Assembly: GCA_003158885.1 (NCBI GenBank)
Contig: PMLN01000076.1
Location: 3,826-14,523 of the forward strand
Source: Anaerolineae bacterium
GTDB lineage: Bacteria > Chloroflexota > Anaerolineae > Anaerolineales > Villigracilaceae
Reading direction: 5' to 3'
DNA: 10,698 nucleotides
The position numbers and the translations under genes were made by a program. Positions 6,976 through 10,698 of the stretch are shown here, piece by piece. The notes below the pieces were generated by a model, which saw only the letters and a program-made list of their open reading frames with translations, did no database searches and had not been told where the DNA came from. Every line of letters starts with the position of its first letter. Positions within the stretch are counted from its first letter, which is position 1.

Positions 6976-7646
6976 ACAGCATTGAGGGTTTGCAAACCAG
7001 CCTCATCCAGGATTTCAATCTCCCCGCGTCCCACGCGAACCAATCCGCGTTTGGAAAAATCCTCCAATAAGCGGCTGATGACTTCGCGCGAACTGCCCAA
7101 TTCCGAGGCAATTTCCTGATGGGTGATCCGCAGCGGGTTGCGGAGCCGCGCACGGGTCAATAAAAATGAAGCCAGCCGTTCATCCATGCGGCGGAAGGCA
7201 ACTTCCTCCACGATTTCCATCACGCTGGATAAACGCCGTGAGAGCAGGTCAAAGACAAACTCGCGCCACAAATCATATTTCGCAACCCATTGACGGAAAC
7301 TATCCGCCGGGATCATCACTGCCTCGGCATCTTTTTCGACCACGGCAATGGCAGGGAAAGTCTTCTGACTTAAGATTGCATTGGCGGTGAGGATGCAGCT
7401 TTCGCCATCCCCAAAACGATACAACGTGATTTCGCGCCCGGTTCCACCGATCTTGTAGACGCGCACCACGCCCGAGATCAGGAGGGCAATGGCATCCACT
7501 TGGTCATTCTCCAAAAAAACGTCATGGCCGGCGGGGATGCGGGCCAAGAAGGCGGCCTGCTGGAAATCACGGACCAACTGCGGTTCGGCATGCTGAAGAA
7601 TGGGCAGGGCTGAAGAAACGCGTCGGAATTGTGCCTGATCTATCAT
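6972..7646 (-). CDS. Crp/Fnr-family transcriptional regulator
   Basis: This 224-aa regulator has an N-terminal cyclic-nucleotide-binding-like beta roll (about 15-120), a dimer helix (about 125-150) and a C-terminal winged helix (about 155-220). The recognition helix GSSREVISRLLEDF (184-197) has R187, E188 and R192, the residues Crp-type proteins use to read TGTGA half-sites. Only one cysteine (C84) is present, so it is not an Fe-S Fnr, and the segment GDGESCILTANAIL places C84 in the sensor domain. The in-frame ORF extends upstream to 7868, but the start at 7646 is chosen because GAGG lies seven bases before it, the family domain begins there, and a TATAAT lies just upstream. The likely targets are the osmC-like and DUF2892 promoters. 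The signal is unknown; heme, NO or a sulfur species are options. Confidence 0.93.
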   Translation of the reverse strand: MIDQAQFRRVSSALPILQHAEPQLVRDFQQAAFLARIPAGHDVFLENDQVDAIALLISGVVRVYKIGGTGREITLYRFGDGESCILTANAILSQKTFPAIAVVEKDAEAVMIPADSFRQWVAKYDLWREFVFDLLSRRLSSVMEIVEEVAFRRMDERLASFLLTRARLRNPLRITHQEIASELGSSREVISRLLEDFSKRGLVRVGRGEIEILDEAGLQTLNAV

Positions 7647-7685
7647 GGCTGTACCTCGATTTTTGTTTCCTGAAAGAACCACACC

Positions 7686-7691
7686 ATTATA
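7686..7691 (-). promoter_or_regulatory. Candidate -10 element of the Crp/Fnr-family gene
   Basis: A perfect TATAAT on the minus strand lies about 40 bp before the chosen ATG, giving a leader of about 33 bases that includes the GAGG ribosome binding site. No TTGACA-like -35 lies at the right distance, so expression may be weak or need help. It supports the short start of the gene. Confidence 0.5.
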
Positions 7692-7713
7692 CACAGAGCT
7701 GAGAAAGGGAAAT

Positions 7714-7755
7714 AGGAAATCGTTATTCGTTATTCGGGAATCGCAGCTTCGCATC
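7714..7755. repeat. ATTCG-type degenerate repeat in the divergent intergenic region
   Basis: Short direct copies of CGTTATT and ATTCG (about 7720-7741) are followed by CTTCGCATCCTTCGCG (7748-7763). The core ATTCGGGAAT also occurs inside the ABC-F gene at 2586-2595. No coding character is evident. It lies in the 321-bp gap between the divergent regulator genes (7647-7967), whose other contents are the regulator promoter and the arsR control region. Confidence 0.5.
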
Positions 7756-7860
7756 CTTCGCGTTGAAAAAAGGACAAAACATGGGTTCACAGTGGAATTT
7801 GAGAAAACCACAAAGCAGGGGGAAAAGCCGATCCGATCCCATTGTACGAAAAGAAACGAA

Positions 7861-7876
7861 TGTGACATTTTACACC
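7861..7876 (+). promoter_or_regulatory. Imperfect Crp/Fnr-type half-site pair
   Basis: TGTGA-N6-ACACC matches the TGTGA-N6-TCACA plan at eight of ten defined bases. It lies 39 bp upstream of the perfect site at 7900-7915. It could be a weak second binding site for the arsR promoter or for the divergent regulator gene. Alone it would not be convincing. Confidence 0.35.
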
Positions 7877-7899
7877 AATGCGAGGATACATTTCACTAT

Positions 7900-7915
7900 T
7901 GTGATTTTGTTCACA
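7900..7915 (+). promoter_or_regulatory. Perfect Crp-type site TGTGA-N6-TCACA upstream of arsR
   Basis: TGTGATTTTGTTCACA is a perfect match to the Crp half-site arrangement. It overlaps the predicted -35 (7910-7915), and its centre is at about -37 from the predicted start, so it fits repression or a shifted activation geometry less cleanly than the class II sites at the two minus-strand promoters. Its spacer is six bases, against five in those promoters. Confidence 0.65.
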
Positions 7916-7938
7916 GGATTATTATCGAAACGTATATA
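7910..7938 (+). promoter_or_regulatory. Promoter of the arsR-cytochrome-YeeE operon
   Basis: A -35 TTCACA (7910-7915, five of six bases) and a -10 TATATA (7933-7938, five of six) are separated by exactly 17 bp. The transcript would begin near 7945, 23 bp before the ATG, keeping the AGGAG at 7957-7961. Confidence 0.6.
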
Positions 7939-7956
7939 CGTTTATGCGTATACGAT
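7928..7956 (+). promoter_or_regulatory. Likely ArsR-family operator over the -10 element
   Basis: A 16-bp perfect palindrome, AAACGTATATACGTTT (7928-7943), covers the -10. An 8-bp palindrome, CGTATACG (7947-7954), follows within a few bases. Outer ATCG (7924-7927) and CGAT (7953-7956) also mirror each other. Binding here would block RNA polymerase, the usual mode of ArsR-family autorepression. Confidence 0.65.
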
Positions 7957-7967
7957 AGGAGCACACC

Positions 7968-8318
7968 ATGGTATCAAAAGCGCTGATCCAGGAAATATCC
8001 CAACTCGAAGCCGATTTTTGCTCTGCCCTTTCAGATCCGACCCGGCTTCTGATCATATATTCGCTGGCCGATAAACCTCACAACGTTACCGAATTGACCA
8101 ATGAACTTGACATTATTCAGCCGACGATCTCGCGTCACCTGAAGACCCTGCGCGACCGCGGGCTGGTATACACCGTCCGCAACGGCTCAAGCATCACCTA
8201 TCATTTGGGGGATAAACGATTGACCCAGGCGCTCGACCTGCTGCGGGCCGTAATGCGTGACCGCCTGAAGCACCGGGCGAGCCTGGCAAAAGAAACCAAG
8301 GCGACGATCAACGCCTGA
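7968..8318 (+). CDS. ArsR-family transcriptional repressor
   Basis: This 116-aa winged-helix protein has the ArsR core: FCSALSDPTRLLIIYSLAD (17-35), the helix-turn-helix VTELTNELDIIQPTISRHLKTLRDRGLV (40-67), and a wing YTVRNGSSITYHL (68-80). The metal-binding ELCVCD motif is replaced by ELTNEL. The only cysteine is C18, so the two-cysteine persulfide switch of BigR/SqrR is not present in the usual positions. The signal is therefore unknown. It is the first gene of the plus-strand unit, 40 bp before the cytochrome gene, and has an excellent AGGAG six bases from its ATG. A palindrome over its own promoter implies autoregulation and control of the cytochrome and transporter genes. Confidence 0.92.
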   Translation: MVSKALIQEISQLEADFCSALSDPTRLLIIYSLADKPHNVTELTNELDIIQPTISRHLKTLRDRGLVYTVRNGSSITYHLGDKRLTQALDLLRAVMRDRLKHRASLAKETKATINA

Positions 8319-8358
8319 TGGAAATGGTTCATCCCAATCTCTTAAAGAGGAGGTTTGC

Positions 8359-9204
8359 ATGCAACGTAAGAAACTGTTCTTAATGCCTGTGGTGGCCGGC
8401 CTGCTGATCGTGATCGTCAGCGGCATTGCACTGGCAGTGACCCAAGCGGTCCATGCGCAATGCGGGTCACAGACATCATCCTGCAAAAACTGTCATGAAG
8501 TGCAGGGGCAAAAGTCCGTGAACAACGATGGGACGGCCTGGCACACATCCCATGCCTTCGGCGATTTTTGCTATATCTGTCACGGTGGAAACCAGCAAGC
8601 GACGGATAAGACCGCCGCACACACGGGGATGGTCCCGCCACTTTCGGATATCAAGGCTTCGTGCCAATCGTGCCATCCGAGCGACTATCAAGCACAAGCC
8701 AAGGTGTACGCGGATAAATTGGGCGTCCAGATCGGCGCAGGCACTGCACCAACCGTGTCGGGGTCAGGCAGTGCAACTGCAACGGCCACTCCTGCAGCGG
8801 CGGCCAGCAACACAGCGGCAACTGCCCAACCTGCCGCACCGGTCAACCAGGCGGATCTGGTCAATTATGTGCAGCGTTATAACCAAAACGTACTGGGCCA
8901 GAACCCGACCAATTGGGGCGACGTGATCCTATGGGTCCTGATCGTGGGGATGGTTTTTGGCGGCGGAGCGCTGGTCATCAGCCACGAGGGCCTGATCCGG
9001 GTCTCCTTCAAGGATAACAAGCCCGTGGAAGGCGAGTATCCGGCAGATGTGGTGGACATGGTGCCGAGCATCGCAAAAATGAAACCCAATGCACGCAAGT
9101 CACTGCGCCGCTTGTTGGAAAAACCGGATGCGGCGGCAGATGTGCTGACATCCATTGACAAGCTGACGGAAGAGAAGTCAGAGGATGAAAAAGGTAAAAG
9201 GTGA
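8359..9204 (+). CDS. Membrane-anchored triheme cytochrome c with a cytoplasmic tail
   Basis: This 281-aa protein has an N-terminal signal or anchor helix (about 8-30, possible cleavage after VHA at 33). Three CxxCH c-type heme motifs follow: CKNCH (42-46), CYICH (71-75) and CQSCH (102-106). Several extra histidines (H62, H65, H88) could act as second axial ligands. An Ala/Thr/Ser-rich linker (about 126-162) leads to a transmembrane helix (about 188-207) and a charged C-terminal tail of about 70 residues that should be cytoplasmic. The heme domain is therefore outside the membrane. No close family is recognised. RBS AGAGGAGG precedes the ATG by about five bases. Its last residues, KGKR, are encoded within the start of an intergenic repeat. 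Electron transfer to or from a sulfur compound handled by the neighbouring transporter is an inference. Confidence 0.88.
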   Translation: MQRKKLFLMPVVAGLLIVIVSGIALAVTQAVHAQCGSQTSSCKNCHEVQGQKSVNNDGTAWHTSHAFGDFCYICHGGNQQATDKTAAHTGMVPPLSDIKASCQSCHPSDYQAQAKVYADKLGVQIGAGTAPTVSGSGSATATATPAAAASNTAATAQPAAPVNQADLVNYVQRYNQNVLGQNPTNWGDVILWVLIVGMVFGGGALVISHEGLIRVSFKDNKPVEGEYPADVVDMVPSIAKMKPNARKSLRRLLEKPDAAADVLTSIDKLTEEKSEDEKGKR

Positions 9205-9350
9205 ATGGTAAAAGGTGAAAAGTGAAAAGTGAAAGGTTAACCGCAAAGGCACGACCCCCAAATAACGGGGGCAGGCGAACGCAAAGATATAAGAGATTAA
9301 ACACGAAGGCACACTAACGCTTTGCGTGCTTCGCGAAGGACACAAAGGTC
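9186..9350. repeat. Composite degenerate repeat between the cytochrome and YeeE genes
   Basis: An AAAGGTGAAAAGTGAAAAG array (9186-9236) runs from the last codons of the cytochrome gene. It is followed by a TTAACCGCAAAGG unit (9237-9249), a CCCCC-N7-GGGGG hairpin (9255-9271), another CGCAAAG, and a perfect 10-bp palindrome CTTCGCGAAG (9329-9338). The same two modules recur in the same order after the second YeeE gene. No gene is seen in the 214-bp gap. Confidence 0.65.
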
Positions 9351-9363
9351 ATATAAGGAAAAA

Positions 9364-9384
9364 AGGAAGAGCGTTGCTCTTCTT
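9364..9384 (+). other. Stable hairpin in the leader of the first YeeE gene
   Basis: GAAGAGC (9366-9372) and GCTCTTC (9376-9382) form a 7-bp stem around a GTT loop, extendable by a G-U and an A-U pair. It ends about 36 bases before the ATG. No T-run follows, so it is not a classical terminator. It may protect or separate the transporter part of the transcript after the repeat region, or simply belong to the repeat. Confidence 0.4.
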
Positions 9385-9418
9385 CGGACTTCTGCAAAAG
9401 ATCAAAGAAGGAAAAAAC

Positions 9419-9964
9419 ATGAACTGGATCATGAAACAACTCCATAGGGAAACATGGTCGCCGTATGCGGCCGGCATTTTGCTTGGCATCACAGGCGTAT
9501 TGGCCGTGCTTCTATCCAACACCCTCCTGGGCGCTTCCGGCGCATTCGAGAACATCGCCGGGATGATCGGGAAGGCCATTGCACCGCAGGCCTTCGATAA
9601 CACCTACTTCAAATTTGTAATGCCGCCCGGGATCACGTGGGGCGTCATCCTGCTGGTAGGAGTGTTCTTCGGCGGGATGATCGGCGCGGCGAGCAGCGGC
9701 ACGTTGAAATGGGGCAAGAAGGATGCGGCCAACAGCGACACACAATGGAAACGCATCTTCGGCCCGCAAACCTGGAAGCGCTGGGTTCTGGGATTCCTGG
9801 GCGCCATTTTGCTGGAATATGCCGCAGGCATCGCAGGCGGGTGTACCAGCGGACTGGCGATCTCGGGCGGAATGCTGCTCGTGCCGGCCGCCTTCCTGTT
9901 CATTGCCGGAATGTTCGCGTCCGGCATCGTCACGGCGTTGATCGTTTATCGCAACCGCTACTAA
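9419..9964 (+). CDS. YeeE/YedE-family transporter, first half (Cys-containing)
   Basis: This 181-aa membrane protein corresponds to one repeat half of the YeeE/YedE family, whose characterised members import thiosulfate through conserved cysteines. Hydrophobic segments lie at about 16-36, 72-93, 122-141 and 152-176. SPYAAGILLGITG (14-26) and AGGCTSGLAISGG (139-151) are family hallmarks; C142 in GGCTSG is the conserved cysteine and the only one in the protein. The start at 9419 is chosen because AAGAAGG lies seven bases upstream; the in-frame extension to 9326 falls in repeat and hairpin DNA. It ends 15 bp before the second half-gene, which has the same length of 181 aa. The substrate may be thiosulfate or a related sulfur or selenium species; the sequence does not decide. 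Confidence 0.92.
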   Translation: MNWIMKQLHRETWSPYAAGILLGITGVLAVLLSNTLLGASGAFENIAGMIGKAIAPQAFDNTYFKFVMPPGITWGVILLVGVFFGGMIGAASSGTLKWGKKDAANSDTQWKRIFGPQTWKRWVLGFLGAILLEYAAGIAGGCTSGLAISGGMLLVPAAFLFIAGMFASGIVTALIVYRNRY

Positions 9965-9979
9965 ACGAGGAGAATTGAA

Positions 9980-10525
9980 ATGAACTACGTGATTGCCCTG
10001 TTCCTCGGCGGGTTCTTCGGTTTCTCGTTGAACAAAGCCGGGTTGACCCAATACAACAAAATCGTCAACCAATTCCGCTTGACCGATATGGCGGTGTTGA
10101 AATTCATGATGACGGCCCTGGTGGTCGCCATGATCGGACTGTACGGCCTGCGCGGGCTCGGTCTGGTTAAATTCCCAGCCGTGCCAAATACGTATATCGT
10201 GGGGAATATCGTCGGCGGGCTGTTATTCGGGATCGGCATGTCCCTGACAGGATACTGACCGGGTACCTGTGTCGCCGGGTCCGGCGAAGGAAAATTAGAT
10301 TATCTCATCCCTGGTTTACTTGGCTTCTTAACCGGTGCAGTCATTTACGGATTGACGTACCAGCAGGTATTCCCACAGATCTCGAAACTGGCAAACTTTG
10401 GCGGAATCGTTATTCCCGATGCATGGAATATCAATCCTTATTTAACGGTGCTCGTTTTCTCCCTGATGGCCCTGCTGTTGTTCTACTTCATCGACCGCAT
10501 GGGAATGCAGAGAAAAGAGAAGTGA
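9980..10525 (+). CDS. YeeE/YedE-family transporter, second half: selenoprotein with Sec93 encoded by TGA
   Basis: This is the second half of the split transporter. The frame runs 92 codons to a TGA at 10256-10258, then continues without interruption for 88 more codons to a TGA at 10523-10525, giving 181 aa. The text across the TGA is GMSLTGY-U-PGTCVAGSGEGK: the family's GYCPGT...GEG motif with the conserved cysteine replaced. Residues after the TGA keep family character (KLDYLIPGLLGFLTGA at 105-120, then a membrane helix near 153-171), so this is not a decayed tail. A SECIS-like hairpin follows the TGA. C97 makes a U-x3-C pair. GAGGAG lies seven bases before the ATG. Standard gene calling would stop at residue 92. 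The alternative, a Cys-to-stop mutation, is unlikely given the hairpin and intact downstream frame. No selenium-insertion genes are in the window. Confidence 0.9.
10256..10290 (+). promoter_or_regulatory. Bacterial SECIS element with its Sec UGA codon
   Basis: The UGA (10256-10258) is followed by a hairpin: UCGCCG (10272-10277) pairs perfectly with CGGCGA (10282-10287) around a GGUC loop (10278-10281). A lower CCU (10266-10268) can pair with AGG (10288-10290) across a three-base bulge. The loop GG lies 20-21 bases after the UGA, close to the 19-20 in E. coli fdhF, whose SelB-binding loop contains GGUCU. The hairpin lies inside the coding sequence, as bacterial SECIS elements do. Confidence 0.85.
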
Positions 10526-10698
10526 TTGGTGATTGGTAAAAGGTAATAAGTAAAAGGTAATAGAAAATTGGACTCTTGCAGGATAAGTGTATTTGGAATC
10601 GTACGGTGAAAAGAAAAGCTTAACCGCAAAGAACGCGAAGTGCGCGAAGGAAAAAGAGCTTTGCAAGAGGCTAAGTGCGAACCGCCACGTGAGTGCTG
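10519..10698. repeat. Composite degenerate repeat after the selenoprotein gene
   Basis: The last codons and stop run into copies of GTGATTGGT, then AAAAGGTAATAAGTAAAAGG. After about 55 unique bases comes TTAACCGCAAAGAACGCGAAG (10619-10639) and GCGCGAAGGAAAAAGAGC (10642-10659). Module order matches that of 9186-9382. No gene and no clear terminator are seen up to the window end. Confidence 0.6.

Noticed and set aside
7647..7868. N-terminal extension of the Crp/Fnr-family protein to 298 aa
   Set aside because: The extra 74 residues are encoded by repeat and promoter DNA, contain no domain, and the ATG at 7646 has a good ribosome binding site and family-like start.
121..9281. The 10-mer AGGCGAACGC occurring three times (121, 3342, 9272)
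   Set aside because: Two copies lie in unrelated coding contexts in different frames; without counts from the whole genome it could be chance or codon bias.
9186..9350. A CRISPR array or tandem regulatory repeat
   Set aside because: The repeat units are short and degenerate, with no constant repeat length and no unique spacers of fixed size.
9326..9418. Longer start for the first YeeE protein
   Set aside because: The extension crosses a hairpin and repeat DNA and gives a basic peptide unlike the family; the ATG at 9419 has AAGAAGG at the right distance.
9980..10258. A complete 92-aa membrane protein ending at the TGA at 10256
   Set aside because: It would cut the family domain exactly before its conserved cysteine position, while family sequence continues in frame for 88 codons and a SECIS-type hairpin follows.
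10573..10669. Inverted repeat CTCTTGCA ... TGCAAGAG as a terminator for the selenoprotein operon
   Set aside because: The loop is over 80 bases and there is no following T-run.

Overview
The window looks like part of a Chloroflexota genome, probably an Anaerolineae-type bacterium. This is an inference from gene content, moderate GC, and intergenic stretches filled with degenerate AAAGGTGAAAAGTGAA-type and CGCAAAG/CGCGAAGG-type repeats. There are no rRNA or tRNA genes, and no taxonomic marker settles the question.

Positions 1-5787 are all on the minus strand and look like ordinary chromosome. Reading in the direction of transcription: proC (pyrroline-5-carboxylate reductase) overlaps a GNAT acetyltransferase by an ATGA, followed by an ABC-F ATPase, a toroid-fold protein of unknown function with its own likely promoter, and a secreted GH44 glycanase cut by the window edge. 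The ABC-F gene carries two repeat-like DNA insertions that are translated in frame. Between proC and the next block lies a 131-bp MITE-like element with 16-bp perfect terminal inverted repeats and a 7-bp flanking direct repeat.

Positions 6060-7967 hold three minus-strand genes: a Crp/Fnr-family regulator, an OsmC-family thiol protein and a small DUF2892 (YgaP-type) membrane protein. The osmC-like and DUF2892 genes have promoters of identical design: a GTGA-N5-TCAC box exactly 22 bp upstream of a TAWACT -10 element, which is a class II activator geometry. The Crp/Fnr protein encoded next door is the obvious candidate activator.

Positions 7860-10698 run on the plus strand: an ArsR-family repressor, a membrane-anchored triheme cytochrome c, and a two-gene YeeE/YedE-type transporter (thiosulfate/chalcogen family). 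The promoter upstream of arsR has a Crp-type TGTGA-N6-TCACA site over its -35 and a 16-bp palindrome over its -10.

The most important observation concerns the second YeeE/YedE gene. It is interrupted by an in-frame TGA at codon 93, exactly where the family has its conserved cysteine (GYCPGT reads GY-TGA-PGT). Translation then continues in frame through the rest of the domain to a TGA at 10525. A bacterial-type SECIS hairpin with a GGUC apical loop starts 13 nt after the TGA. I conclude that this is a selenoprotein transporter subunit of 181 aa that automatic annotation would report as a 92-aa fragment. With the cytochrome, OsmC, DUF2892 and two regulators, the locus looks like a redox-regulated sulfur (or selenium) uptake and trafficking module.
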